Source of the DNA: Isoetes taiwanensis
Taxonomy: Eukaryota > Streptophyta > Lycopodiopsida > Isoetales > Isoetaceae
Direction: 5' to 3'
Assembly (NCBI GenBank): GCA_021234155.1
Contig: JAJEKV010000003.1
Span: 20,196,386-20,260,385, forward strand
Length of the DNA stretch: 64,000 nt
A program made the translations under genes and the position numbers. Shown piece after piece: positions 35,326-47,658 of the stretch. Under the pieces are notes generated by a model. It ran no database searches and had not been told where the DNA came from. It was given only the letters and a program-made list of their open reading frames with translations. Position 1 is the stretch's first letter. Each line of letters opens with the position of its first letter.

Positions 35326-38300
35326 ATGAGGTTTTGTCTCATAAGTTCTTAAGATATACACGTTGGTTCATGACCTTAGGAAAATATCTTTAAGAAGACA
35401 ATAATCTCAAGGATCTTGATGTCGAAAAGCAAAGGCCAAGGATAGACTAATTCGCTCTTTTAGCCTATGCCAAGGACAACTCTACATCAAGAAGACATGA
35501 AGATAACTCTAGGATAAGTGTGCCATGAAAATTACAAAGTCATGACATAAAGATGCAACGATCGAGGAAGTCTTGCATAGAAAGCCAATAAGGGCACGTA
35601 TTCCTTTTGCTAGTGGCAAAAAGGAAGCCTTTATTGCATAGAACAACCCTACGGGCTTGTATATATATATTTTTTTTTATGTGGCAAAGTGGTAGACTAA
35701 TTCATAAGGAATGGTCTAGGCCAAGGATATATTTATGTGAATGCTTAAAGTTTTCAAGGAGAACTTGCCGTAAGAGTTCACGTGTATGTTAAGGTTAAGC
35801 ATATTGGTTGAAGTACAACCAAAGAGGCCATGCTTATTGTTGGACATCATAGTTGGTACCAATGTTTTTTTTGGACTATCTTTTCACACCAAAGATACTC
35901 ATGTTTTCTTTGATGTTCCCTTTTGAGGTATAGAACATGTGTATGTCTATTCTAAAGGACAAATGGGACAAAGAGTAACATGAGAATGGGGTTCTGGCAT
36001 TAGGTTGTGCATGATGGAAGACGCAACATGGAATCCTTTTGGTCATGGCTAAGTGGAAGATTTGGGTTTTGGGTTGTCTATGTTATTTCTTAGATCCAAA
36101 ATATCTTCAAAGTGAGTAGGATTTAGTTGTTGTAGGATATATTGGTATTCTACTTCGTCATGTAATGCAAGGCAGTCTTCCCTCGGTGTGTGTTTCACCA
36201 TTTACTTGATTGGGTTACTGGTACCCTTAGGTTCGCTTTGGCAAGCGAGGGAGAGACCCTTACATTGGCTACAATTTTATTTTATACCTATTCCAATAGT
36301 TCACTAATCTACATGGTTCGCAATGCAAACTCATTCTGTGTATTTGGTAGTTTTGCATCCCAAGTCTAGTGCATCTCCATTGAATGAGCGTTAAACCGCT
36401 CTTTTGCAATCTTGTGATGGTATCTTTTCAAGGAAAAGTCACCAACATTGCATTACTTAATGTATAGAGGACCACAAGATTGATCTTCTTGTTGGAAAAG
36501 AACCTCCTAATCAAGCTCCTTATCGGAGAATGCCTGGCCAACAAGTTGAGATTAGGCGCCAGCTTGATGAGTTACTTCAAGCTGGATTGATCCGCCATAG
36601 TTCTTCACCTTTTGGTGCTCTGTCTTGTTGGTTAAGAAAAAAAAGATAATTCTGGGCGATGTATAGATTATCGGCGCTTTGAATAAGATAACCATAAAGA
36701 ATCGGTTTCCTATACCAAGGGCGGATGATTTGTTTGATCAACTCCAAGGTGCCCGGTTTTTAGCCGTCTTGATCTTAAGTCGTATTGGCAACTTAAGGTT
36801 GCTACCGACGACGATGTTCACAAGGCTGCGTTTAGGACAACCTTTGGACATTATGAGTTTTTAGTCATGCCATTTGGACTTACAAACAAATGACTTCTTT
36901 TGTGAGGCTAATGGGAATATTTGAATATTTGAAGATGTGCATGGTGTTTATGTTGTCGTGTTCTTTGATGACATATTAGTTTTTAGTAAGTCCGAGGAAG
37001 ATCATTACTTGCATTTGCGGGGAGGTTTTTATTCGGTTAAGGGAGGAGTCTATTACTCTTAATCCTAAGAAAAGTATATTTTTCCAATCGAAATTGAATA
37101 TTTGGGTCATATTGTTTTTTACCGAGGGTCTTAAAGTTGATCCCAAAGAAGGTACAAGCAATTGTGGATTGGGCTGTACCTATTTTCCGATTCTTTGCAT
37201 TGCGTTCCTTTTTGGGCTTATGCAGTTATTATAGGAAGTTTGTACTGAATTTTGCTCGTTTAGCTTCAGATTTATATTTGTTGCTACGAAAAGATGTTCC
37301 TTTCCAATGGAATCATAATCATCAGTTTGTTTTCCAAGTTTTAAAGGATGCCATGGTTAATCCTCCTTACTGCGTTTGCCAAAGTTTGGTCTACCTTTCT
37401 TGTTATGTGTTGATGCAAGTGGTATGGCTTTTGGGGCGGTTTTGATCTGAGGATGGTCATCCTATTGCTTATGAAAGTCGGAAGTTTTCTGATCCAGCAT
37501 TTGAAATGGGTTGCTTTTATGCAGCAATATGATTTCTCAGTGGATTATCGTCCTGGTAAAGAGAATGTTGTAGCTGATGCTTTAAGTAGGCGTTATGCGG
37601 TTTTGTTCTCTTTCTATAGCACAATCCAACCATTTGGAGGAAATGAAGCCATTGTATGCCACTGACCCTGATTATAAGGATATTTGGTTGTTAGCTCAAA
37701 ATGGCAATGCATATGGATATAACATCGTTAATGGGATCTTGTATAAAGGTCCAAAGCTATGCATTGTTCGGAATTTTCGATCACTTATTCTTAAAGAAGT
37801 CCATGATGCACCTACGGCGGGTCATCGGGGCGTGGGGGCAACTTTGGCAAAGCTTGAACCATACTTTATTTGGCCTGGATTGCGGAGAGATGTTTTGGTT
37901 CATATTCGTCATTGTGTTACTTGTCAACGGATAAAAGAAAGTTTAACAAGAAACCTCATGGTGTTCCTTTATCCTTGCCTATTCCGGAGGCAAAGTGGGA
38001 ACAGATCACTATGGATTTTATTGTTGGTCTTCCTCCCAGTTCTCGCAAGAACACTGTCATTTGGACAATTGTTGCTTGTTTAACTAAGCACGCTCATTTT
38101 ATTCCTTGTTCGGATAAGTTGACGGCTTCTAGTGCGGCTACGCTCTTTATCAAAGAGATGTTTAGGGTACATAGGTTGCCTAAAGGTATTGTATCTAATT
38201 ATAATACAAAGTATACCAGTAAATTCTATACGGCATTACTTATGCAGTTGGGAACTGAGTTAAGGTTCTCTATTACATAAATTGATGGACAACCTGAGGT

Positions 38301-38381
38301 GGTGAACAAGGTTATTTGTTCCATCATAAGAGGGTTTGTCAAGGAACATCAAGGTCATTCGAAAGAGTATTTGCCTATAGC

Positions 38382-38580
38382 TGAAGGACGTGGAGTCCAA
38401 AGATGGCTTTTAGTCCAAAGATGGCCTATGGTCCAAAGAGAGCCTTTGGTCCAAAGAAGGACCAAAGGGAGCGTGCATGCTATATAGTAGCTCGGGGGAG
38501 AGCTCTGGGGCAGCTGTGTCATAGCTGAGGGCTCGTGGTTGGGTGGTGAGATAGCGTGCCACGTCAAGTGTCTGTTTTAG
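38382..38580 (+). repeat. Right LTR of the chromovirus-type element
   Basis: Direct repeat of 34876-35073, differing by about one position as read by eye. It follows the integrase remnant. Confidence 0.8.
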
Positions 38581-39850
38581 TCTTGCACTAATTTGAAGTA
38601 GATTTGAAATAGGTTGGTCTGTCTTGTAAGAACCCAGTTGAAGCAGAAGCATAATCGATTAAGAAACCCTTGTATGGATACGACAAGCAGTATGCCGGAT
38701 TTAGGCATTGGCTGCCTAGCTTGTTCTGGCAAGGAGTATATAGCTCAGGGCCGACTTGTTGATCTAGATTATCAAAATTTCCTTCCCTTCTCTGGATTTG
38801 TGGTGTTCTTTTGTGTTTTAGGGTTTTTGTTTCAAATTAGCTATTTCTCCATTTCTCATAAAATGGGAGCCTTGTTCGTTTTGTTAGTGTCCTTGCAGAG
38901 CCCAAGGTTTTTTTTTTTCATCTTTGCTGCTTGTGATGCCAAATCTTTGCTCCCTTAAATCACAGATCAGTAGAGAATGCAAAAATTTTAGGAGACTCTT
39001 GTCAGTTCCTAGTTCCTTCGTAGTTTCTTCATAGTTTTTAGATTTTACAGCTCATTTGTGGCCACACTTTCTGTCACCTATATATTAGAATAGAATAGAA
39101 TATGATTTTATCGTCCACGGATACATCTCTTATGCATCTATGCAATTTATAACCATCCCAATTCACCAAATCCGAATATGGTATTGGAATGGCGATTTAG
39201 ATCCTGAGATAACAAATTCTTGGCCTTTCTCATCTTCCTTTTCCAACACATTGTTAAGCTTCCATTTCACAGCCAGGATTTGAAGATTTATTTGGATTAA
39301 GACGTGGCCATCAAATTTAAAAAAAAAAAAAAAATAATAATTGTTTTCGTGTGTTATGGGATATGTGCTATGTTTAAATTCACGAACTTGCCCATGTTTT
39401 TTGGAAAAAAAAAGTTCTTACAAAGTGCATCTTTTGCATGTTCGACCTGGTCAAATGACCCTCTAGCACATTTTAAGAATAAATGCCTTGTTCATCAACT
39501 TACAGGCAGAATTTTATAGAAATATGTATCTAGGCTTAACAAGGTGAATAGAGCAAGAATATGCCCCTTTTTTCATTCTGACCTCATCTTCACCCCAAAA
39601 TGATCAAATACTCACGAAATGCATATTTGGCCCATTGGACTGAGTCAAACGATCTCCTGGTGCAATTCAAGAGTATGTCAAAATTTGAGATACTATAACT
39701 TGAGGTAGCCAACTCCAAATGACCTGAAATGTGTTGCAATAGGATCTTTAGACTATCTAATATCCAACTATGAGATCCAATTAGCCTAGAAATATCATAT
39801 TTTGCTCCAAATTAATCCAAGTTTCCCAAACTCTAAAATTCTACAACTAG
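38581..39850. other. No recognisable gene
   Basis: A short AATAG run lies near 39090 and an A-run near 39322. No coding signal. Confidence 0.4.
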
Positions 39851-39857
39851 GGTTCGT

Positions 39858-39868
39858 CTATAAATAGA
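39858..39868 (+). promoter_or_regulatory. TATA box
   Basis: CTATAAATAGA, a near-perfect plant TATA box. It lies about 115 bp before an ATG at 39977 and would serve the open reading at 39977-40731. Confidence 0.5.
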
Positions 39869-39976
39869 GACATAAACCATTACAACCATACAAATTTGCT
39901 CTAAATTTCCAAGCCAATTTTTCAAGTCCCTGAGGCACTTCAGTTATCGTTTCACAACCTTAGCTAGTATTCCAGC

Positions 39977-40731
39977 ATGGCCACTACTTCCTTCATTGAA
40001 TGGTACAGCACCTCAGCCTATGCATCTAAGGTAAATGTCAATCTAGTTTTTAGTCTTTTCCAAAAGCAACTTGAGGTCTCAAGATGCTAGAATTCCAGGA
40101 AAAAATAGGTCCTAGTGTACGTCAGCTGCCCCCTTGCATAGGAGACTTTGTACCTAAGATCTCGCTCCATGCAGCTCTAAGTCATGTACCAAACATTGAC
40201 AAGGGTTTATCTAATAAAGTCTCATGTATGCCGAACTACATGACAATGTGTGTCAGGTGAACAAGGTATTTTTTTTACAATGTTGCCTTAGCCATACTCT
40301 TGTCCTATAGAGCTCTGAATGTGGTAGCAGGGCCATCCATACAGCCAATCAATGTTCAACTCTTAGATTCTAGGGGAGAGGAGCATATATTTTTGGATGG
40401 AGACTTTTCCAAAGAAGGACAGGAAGAAGAGGATGATACTAGAGAGGAGGACGAGGACATGATCGAGGTAGACTCCCAAGAGGAACAGGAGTTAGCACAA
40501 CTGGAATTGGAGCATTTCAATGAAGACCAAGAGAGGCTCAACATAGATGCTCTGATAGGGTTGGGCATCACAAGTCTATCCCCTGTCATAGTAGAAGGCC
40601 AGGAATATCTCTTCCTGAATGACCTTTATACCAATTTCTGCAACGAATATAAGTTGTTACTTCAGGGCACGTATGGTTCACAGAAGACTTGGTTCTTTCA
40701 TCTTTGTTGTGGTACAGATCCTTGGAGATAA
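39977..40731 (+). CDS. Unknown acidic protein, probably spliced
   Basis: I do not recognise the family. The ATG at 39977 opens an 18-codon stretch (MATTSFIEWYSTSAYASK) that ends at a good donor (AAG then GTAAAT). About 270 bp on, an open stretch of some 140 residues (about 40300-40731) contains a strongly acidic run (EEEDDTREEDEDMIEVD), LDALIGLG-like and EGQEYLFLNDLYTNFC segments, and a stop at 40729-40731. I could not find an acceptor that joins the two in phase, so the second exon's start is open. The TATA box at 39858 and leader fit a small gene or the start of an unidentified element. Confidence 0.35.
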
Positions 40732-42600
40732 CTTAGTGTATGCTCATTGCCGTCTTTGAGATTGCAGAATCTGAAAATACTTTAGAATCAAGCAGTACGT
40801 GCTATGCATTTTCAACCATGCAGCAACCACCTTCTCTTCTTCTTTTTTCATTATAGTTGAATCACATAATCATGTGCATAAGCTGCTATATTATTACCTG
40901 GGTAAATACATATAAGGAATAAAATATTGTTGCAAGTATACTACAATTTGAAAGTTGCAAGCAAATCAAATTGCATGCTACTCTCTGATGAATGAATGAA
41001 TAAGAATACAAAAGCCCACCTTTTGTGGATCCTGGAGCTTCGTGCATTCGTCCATCAAGTCAATAGCATGACTATTGGACCAAATAATATTATGTGACTG
41101 GTAGCAATAGTAGCACATCCATAAAAAGAAATCTTGTTTAGGCATGTCTTTGAAATCGAACTCCAAAAAACACCCATGTTGATAAAAAACAAACAAAAGA
41201 CTCTTCCAAGGTAATATCATGGAAAAATCAACAATTGCTGGCGACCAATTTTTCGTAGCTAGAGAAGTGCAGAACTGCCTCCATGTTGGTTGTTAGGTGT
41301 GCAGATAAATTCGATTAAGTGTTCCTCTTCAATGTTCCTCTAAGAGAATGAAAATAATATATAATGAATATCCAATGCATTACGTACCCACGTCCTAGTT
41401 TATGCATAAATCTTAGTCCAAGATGTGGTGATAAAGACGTGAAGCATCCACAGGGTTTTGAAATATCTAGTGACATCGAGCAACCAAAATGTACATGAAT
41501 CATCTTTAGTTGATGTCAATCTCTAGAGGAGCTTTAAAGATGCTGCCAAAGCTCACCAAGAAATGTTCTATGGTTTCATGAGTTTGGAACATACCACAAC
41601 TTGTAGGAACACTAAGATAAAGAAGTCTGATTGATCTACACTAATGAAACATGTAAAGTCGTGTTAAACTATCTAAAAGCATGGTAAAACTGATTACCAA
41701 ACATTCAAATGCACTATTTGAATTCAAATATACAAATCTACTTTAGCTTCCGTCACATCAGTCTGGTCAGTCTATCTTGGGCTTCCAATGTTGCATGTCC
41801 AAACCTTCCGATGAGTTATTTATATAGCTTGAACCACATATTCTTGAACCACAAATGGGCCTGGTTATATATCTATCTATTTTGTATACCAATAAAATTC
41901 TTGAAAGAAATTGATAGAAGCTGTGCAAGTGCACAATATGCCCTAATGCAACTTGAAACCTTGTTGAAAACCAAATTATGAAAGAAGTAAGCATTAAGAA
42001 TGGCAAAGATTTGAAAAAGTACAGAGATCACATGGCAATAATAAAGAACAAAGGAATAGAATTATCAGTTGAGTACCCGGTTGGCTGCTTGTAGATCCTT
42101 TTGACGTGACTACAAGCAAAACAACCCATTCTTGAGGACGATCCAATGCTTAGCAACATTTTGACTTTCGTATGGATCTTAAAAATATGAGATATATGTC
42201 TCCTATATCTCTAACTCCAAAAGAGAAACCTTACTCAGCTTACCAAGTTCATGAATAGTTGCTTTAGAATCTTTTGAAGATGATTATCAGCTCAAAATAA
42301 TGTCAAATAGCTAAACGTATCCCTAAAAATAGATATGGTCTTAAAGGTTTTGCCAATGCTCGAATAGATAAATGGCAAGGTTTCCACCAACCGAGAAAAT
42401 CAAATTTCAACAATAGATTCCTTATGCTGTAAATTGCCAAAAAAAGATTGCAAAAACTTAATTATAATATACAATCTCGTATATCCATTCACAACTGCCA
42501 CAACATAAAAGGAAATATAGAAAATTGGTAACAAATATGTGTGTGGATCGATTTGGTTTAAGCAAATCTTTAGGATCTATATAAAGTTGTTACAACATGA
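40732..42600. other. No identified gene
   Basis: Minus-strand open stretches at 40978-41220 (FLEFDFKDMPKQDFFLWMC, SHAIDLMDECTKLQDPQKV) and 41315-41503 look protein-like, with sensible residue order. I cannot name the family or link them by splicing. They may be exons of an old gene or element. Confidence 0.35.
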
Positions 42601-42619
42601 AAATCTTTCTAATGTACAA

Positions 42620-42649
42620 CTAGTAAACGTGTGCCCGGCGTTGCCGGGC
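42620..42649 (-). mobile_element. Helitron-like 3' terminus
   Basis: Read on the minus strand: a perfect 7-bp hairpin (GCCCGGC AAC GCCGGGC), nine bases, then CTAG followed by T. This matches the Helitron 3' signature of a GC-rich hairpin about ten bases before CTRR, inserted between A and T. The matching TC start was not located. A truncated relative (AAGTAAACGTGTGCCCGGCG) lies at 43030. Confidence 0.5.
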
Positions 42650-43059
42650 TAATATTCTTGCACCTATTTTTACTGGACTTTTAAATATGCAACTTTGACA
42701 ATAGCGCATGCTAACATTGGCAAGAATAAATGCTATTTGCTTTACCAATTATTTTTGTCATTGAGATTGTCTAATGACAGCATCATCAATGTATTAACTT
42801 TGTGTTTATGGATTTCAGTAGATAAAGCAGTGCTTTATAAGGAATGCGGGGGCAGTTAAATCTATCTCTAAAGATGAAAATTTAGAAAGACATATCCAAA
42901 ACTTATGCTCAAAATGTCACTCTTAACAGAAATGCAAAACACAAAGTTTTGTCCTGGTTCATTGACGTATTTTAATTCATAATGGAACTTTTTGTGCAAC
43001 TTCCATTAACAACACACCTTGATATTCGCAAGTAAACGTGTGCCCGGCGTTTGTTCTTC

Positions 43060-45500
43060 AACTATTTTTTTCTTAGCATTGATGACAATTGAGCATATGT
43101 CCAGTTTGGGACGGATTAAACTACAATGTCCAAAATTTCATATAGACTAAAAATTTGAATCTAATCGCAACACCTCAAATTTGCAGTGTAAAAAACTCAA
43201 GGTTAGAACACCAATAGATCACTTATTTCTGTATTATGAAAACACATATCAGAAAACATATTCCACCACATGCAGAGAAAAGTTAGAATCTTAGGAAAGC
43301 AAGAATACAGTGTTTGGTTGGGTAGATTCCAAGGTCTAGTAATTTGCATTTTCTACAACATGAGATGCTAAAAGACGGTTCCTTGCTATAGACCAACTAC
43401 ATTGCTCAATTGAATTGTCTACCTGCTCCTCCTATGCAAACATATACATTATCTTCCCCTTCTCATATAAAGCAATAACGCTTCGAGAGCCCAAAAAAGC
43501 TTGCAATTCAAATCAAATGTGAGTGAGTGTTTGTGGTTAAATAATAGAATGTGCAATATTGCTTCCATATTTGGGGTATTTTGAATAATAGTATGTGCAA
43601 CAGTATTGGGCTTAAATAAGCCATAGCCCAGATTTGAATTTCATTTGGAATTCATGCATATAGAAGTTCCTTTTTCTTAGACCAAATTTTGTAGACAGTT
43701 TTAAACACCAAGAGTGTGGGATCTTTTAATGATTAGTTATGGAAAGCTTAAGAGCAGACATAAAGGTCTGCTTTATGCTTCAGTGTACCACCTTCATGCA
43801 AGTGTGTACCAACTTCATGCAAGTGTTCTGGTCCCAAAGCTTGAAAGGCAGCCTATCTCTGCAAGAAGTGGCTCCAGAGCTTGAAGATGCCTTATCTCTG
43901 CAAGAGAAGTACAACCACTTAACAGAAGAATCATGAGATTTGTATTCATCAAATTCTTACCATTGATTACATCCTCAAACCGTCATAACCTGATATGTTG
44001 ATCTGCAACTTGGAGCTGCTGCATTCTAACTTTTAGAGAAGCGAAATTAATATGTGGAAGCTTAAAGATGTACATCTACTAACATTAAAAAGTCAGGAAG
44101 AACAACTTCAACTCTTAATTCTGTCTGCAGGAAATAAGGATATTAAAGAATAGAATAGAATAGAACAATAACTCCAAAGCATTCTCAACCCTAACCTGCA
44201 TAGAAAAGCAAGCAATAAAATGGAAGAAAATAACTGAATATTTCGATTAATATATCAGTTAAACAAAAGCAAGCCCCAATACCTTGTTGAACTCTAATAT
44301 ATGACCCCACAATATCTGATCTAAGCCCCAAGTATCTTTTTTTCAATTTACATTTTTTTCCAATTCTTAAATTTCATTTCACACTTCGTATTTGTCATTC
44401 TGTATTTTCTGTTAGGCAAAAGTACATTCACATTTGCTCATGTATATCCATGAGTTCCCATTTCCTGCATACCTTTAAGATTTGGCTTAAACCGTTGCTT
44501 CTCCAATTTGCTCCTATCCTCCACAATAAAATAGATTTGTGTTCAATGGGATCGGCTTTAAACTTTAATTCAAATTCAGGGAAAAAGAGTTACAAAGACA
44601 GGGCAACAAAAGCTTTCGGGAGGAACGTACCTTAAGCTTGGGTCGTCTATTGTAGCATGTTTAATCTGACTTTCTTCAGATGTAGTGGTGTCTCATTACT
44701 TGATAGAGACCTCTCAATTGAACAACCTATGATCTATGGTCATCTTTAAGCAATTCATAGACAAATATACTGCAAGAACAACCCTATAAACTGAATGCAG
44801 CAATGGCATATGATTTAAAAGTCCCCAGGGTTTGCCTGAACCATGTGCTCCTGGGACTGCAGAGATTTGCGATTTTGCCTCCTTTTCTGCTTTGCCTTAC
44901 ATCTGCATATATTCACACATATGATCAGATAAACTCAAATGTCCAAGCAAGCAATATACAATGCAAGCAAGCAACAAAACATGAATCTGGTATGCACTTG
45001 CAGAGAAATTCCGAAATTAGCAAAGCAACTTTGAAGAGATTGCAAAAGAAATGTAAAAGAACAGAAGCATGAATGTTTACAATACAATTTTGCGGACGAA
45101 TTTGCTGGAGCTGTTGCCCAATTAACATGCTTCTGGCATCTTTTGAGCGGAGAAACAAACAATGGAAAGGAGGCCGAAGTACTTATGCGAAAGTACTCCA
45201 AAGTGATACGCACCGAAGCTCTGCATCAAATGAATGACCTATGGAAGTCTTGATTCTCCTGCACACTGCAAAATCAGAAAAGATGCAAATCGCTTGAATA
45301 TAGATAAGATGAAAAACCTTGCCATCAACAAAATACCTAAGAGAACAGCTTGCACATCACCAGCTCTGTGGCGGAAGGATTGGGGCCAGAGCTTGGCTAT
45401 GTCGATGATTCAAGTGACTGGAAACCTGTTGTCTCCATGTTTACGGGCTGCTTGTGAAAATTAGAGGATGCAAACATACCGGATTTAGAGATATGTAAGA
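43060..45500. other. No recognisable gene
   Basis: Mostly AT-rich DNA. Near 43780-43910 there are short internal repeats (CTTCATGCAAGTGT twice, CTTATCTCTGCAAG twice). A short AATAG run lies at about 44150. Confidence 0.45.
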
Positions 45501-45516
45501 ATGAGCTATCAAACAA

Positions 45517-45786
45517 TTAGAGCGATGTGCTTGTCTTGCCACTGCCCGCTCCCTTTATGCGCGTTTTGATGTCCGCCCAAAGCTTGAAGCTTGTGAACGG
45601 ACATGCAAAACCCCTTGGCTCTGTCAGCAACCCAGTTTTTCCTGCCGCCATAGCTGCTTCGGCAGCCTCAGAGACTACCATTTTGTTTGCATCAGAAAGT
45701 GTTGGAGCAGAATCCAGTCTTGGCTCTCGCATTCTACATCGCCGGAGTGCAGAAATCAGAATCACAACTTCTTTGCACAAAATCAT
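45517..45786 (-). CDS. Unknown open reading frame, possible exon
   Basis: An 89-residue open stretch on the minus strand with a balanced, protein-like composition: REPRLDSAPTLSDANKMV, VSEAAEAAMAAGKTGLL, FKLWADIKTRIKGAGSGKT. A start at the internal Met (MREPRLD) is as likely as the first one. It is less AT-rich than its surroundings. No family recognised and no partner exon found. It could be a small gene or the last exon of one. Confidence 0.35.
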   Translation of the reverse strand: MILCKEVVILISALRRCRMREPRLDSAPTLSDANKMVVSEAAEAAMAAGKTGLLTEPRGFACPFTSFKLWADIKTRIKGAGSGKTSTSL

Positions 45787-46109
45787 ATATGGGCTCTGCT
45801 GACTAACTAAGCCATTTCTAGCCAGAGCCGTTGAAGCAAGGCGTATCCTTTTAAACCGCCCTGCAGATCACCGCCCACGATTATAGCTGTTCATCCAAGA
45901 TTCCAAGCTTGCTTTCGTATCATTAATTTTATCGGCCAAAATTTCATATGATTAGGGCAACGTCGGAAAATACAGGTTTCTGGCCGGAAATGCATTTTCT
46001 GGCAAATGTAACGCTGGAAAAAAATCAGCAAAGAACCCAAGAAACTTTTTAAGTGAAAAACCTTGTAAATCTATAAAGAATAAGGATATGAGCAGGTCTA
46101 CATTGTTGG

Positions 46110-46195
46110 AATATCTAACATAATAACAAGGAGTTTCTTTTGTATTTTTGTACGTTTTTTCTCTATGGTTTTCATATGATTTGATGAACGTATTG
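46110..46195 (-). repeat. 120-bp dispersed repeat, truncated copy
   Basis: Inverted relative to copy a, with CATAATAACAAGG and TTTCTTTTGTATTTTTGTAC. It ends where foldback copy 3 begins. Confidence 0.6.
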
Positions 46196-46796
46196 CAACC
46201 AACACATAACAACCATTGACATTAACAACCAACACATAACTACCATTGACATTAATTAACACAATCATTGGGTCCAACACATTTAAATTAAAATCCCCCT
46301 TAAACCCCCTTTGGTTTGGGTGCATATTCACACGGGGGTGACTCCGGGCAACGAGAGCTGTTGGATAGGCATATTCACCCCTTATTCCTTAATCTACACT
46401 GTACGTAAAGTTCCTCGTTTGTGGGGTATGCAAGTACAAAATTTGCTATACTGTATAACAAGATTCGCAAAATACTATAAGATTTCAAGCAGAATACTAT
46501 ATGGTGTTGATTTTATACGTGCAAAATACAATTATGAGGGCTCTCGCTGCCCTACGTCACCCCCCGTGTGAATATGCACCCAAACCAAAGGGGGTTTAAG
46601 GGGGATTTTAATTTAAATGTGTTGGACCCAATGATTGTGTTAATTAATGTCAATGGTAGTTATGTGTTGGTTGTTAATGTCAATGGTTGTTATGTGTTGG
46701 TTGTTATGTGTTGGGGGATTTAATTTTTATATGTTGGATGTTAATGTAAACCTAGTTAAAAATTGAGAAATTTTTGGCCCCTTCGGGGCCTTAGGG
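46196..46796 (+). repeat. Foldback element, copy 3
   Basis: Left inner arm about 46252-46358, right inner arm about 46538-46650 (inverted), core between them. The core is in the opposite direction to copies 1 and 2. The outer parts show duplicated words (AACCAACACATAAC) on both sides. The right end carries the capping palindrome in variant form, GGCCCCTTCGGGGCC, followed by TTAGGG. Confidence 0.85.
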
Positions 46797-46965
46797 ATGT
46801 CCCCCCCGGTGTGACAAAAAATTTAGAATTCAAACCAGAAAAAAACTAGAATTCATTTGAGGCTTTCATCACCTGTAGCTTTTGAATTTCATCACAATAA
46901 AACAAATAGAACATAAATAAAAGTTACCATAAAGATAGAGCGGATTGATCCCATTATTCTGAAAG

Positions 46966-47250
46966 TCATAAAGTTTGCAACACCCATACACAAACATTTT
47001 TCAACTGGAATTTAACAGCAGCCTTTGGCCTCCATGGATTCTTATGGATTCTTGTGCTGAGAAACCAAAGTGGGAAACTTTTCTGCTTGTTAGCACAAGG
47101 ATCTAGAAGCCTTGGAATTTGCTTAATAACTGCCTCAAAATCTAAAAATGCATGGTAATTTTTTGCAACCTTCTTTCGGAATGAGCCATAAAACAATATC
47201 CAATAGCGCAATCCTGTATTAATCAGCTGGTAGGATGTGAAAGCTACCAA
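46966..47250 (-). CDS. Unknown open reading frame, possible exon
   Basis: A 94-residue open stretch on the minus strand (SYQLINTGLRYWILFYGSFR, KNYHAFLDFEAVIKQIPRLL, RPKAAVKFQLKNVCVW). It is protein-like but I do not recognise it. It begins with an arbitrary Met. A preceding splice acceptor is not clear. Confidence 0.25.
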   Translation of the reverse strand: MVAFTSYQLINTGLRYWILFYGSFRKKVAKNYHAFLDFEAVIKQIPRLLDPCANKQKSFPLWFLSTRIHKNPWRPKAAVKFQLKNVCVWVLQTL

Positions 47251-47448
47251 ACCCGGCCGAAAAATTGTTGTTTTAGCATAGATAACTTAACCAAACATAT
47301 CCATATCATACATTATCAAAAAGAGCTCGGAGAGAGCTTTCCAATGCAATAAAAATCATCTCAAACAGAGCTCTGGATCAAAAGTTATGATAAGAAATGT
47401 GTTGTCGGCGGGGAAACTGCACTACATGCGCCCTTCAAGTTCATGTGC

Positions 47449-47624
47449 CCATTATGCACCACACACACAAAAGGAGGGATTTTGTTGTGAGCCATTGGTT
47501 GTTGACCATTATGCACCACACGCACAAAAAGAGGGCTTTTGTTGTGAGCCATTGGTTGTTGACCATTATGCACCGCACGCACAAAAAAGGGCTTTTGTTG
47601 TGAGCCATTGGTTGTTGACCATTG
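47449..47624. repeat. 57-bp minisatellite, three copies
   Basis: A unit starting CCATTATGCACC and ending TGGTTGTTGA recurs at 47449, 47506 and 47563, with a partial fourth at 47619. Small changes distinguish the units. Confidence 0.95.
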
Positions 47625-47658
47625 GAAAAAAAAGGCTAAAATCAATGGCTCAGAAATG

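Larger units (their letters stand above)
34876..38580 (+). mobile_element. Decayed chromovirus-type Ty3/gypsy element
   Basis: About 3.7 kb, plus strand. Short direct terminal repeats of about 198 bp (34876-35073 and 38382-38580) bracket it. Immediately after the left repeat comes TGGTATCAGAGC, the usual initiator-Met tRNA primer site of plant LTR elements. Inside are RT remnants (PYRRMPGQQVEIRRQLDELL, 36480-37100), an RNase H end (DFSVDYRPGKENVVADALSR, near 37530) and integrase (AGHRGVGATLAKLEPYFIWPG, KWEQITMDFIVGLPPSSRK, VACLTKHAHFIPC). The integrase motifs are chromovirus-like. I did not find gag. The coding part is broken in many places, while the terminal repeats are almost identical. 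Confidence 0.85.
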
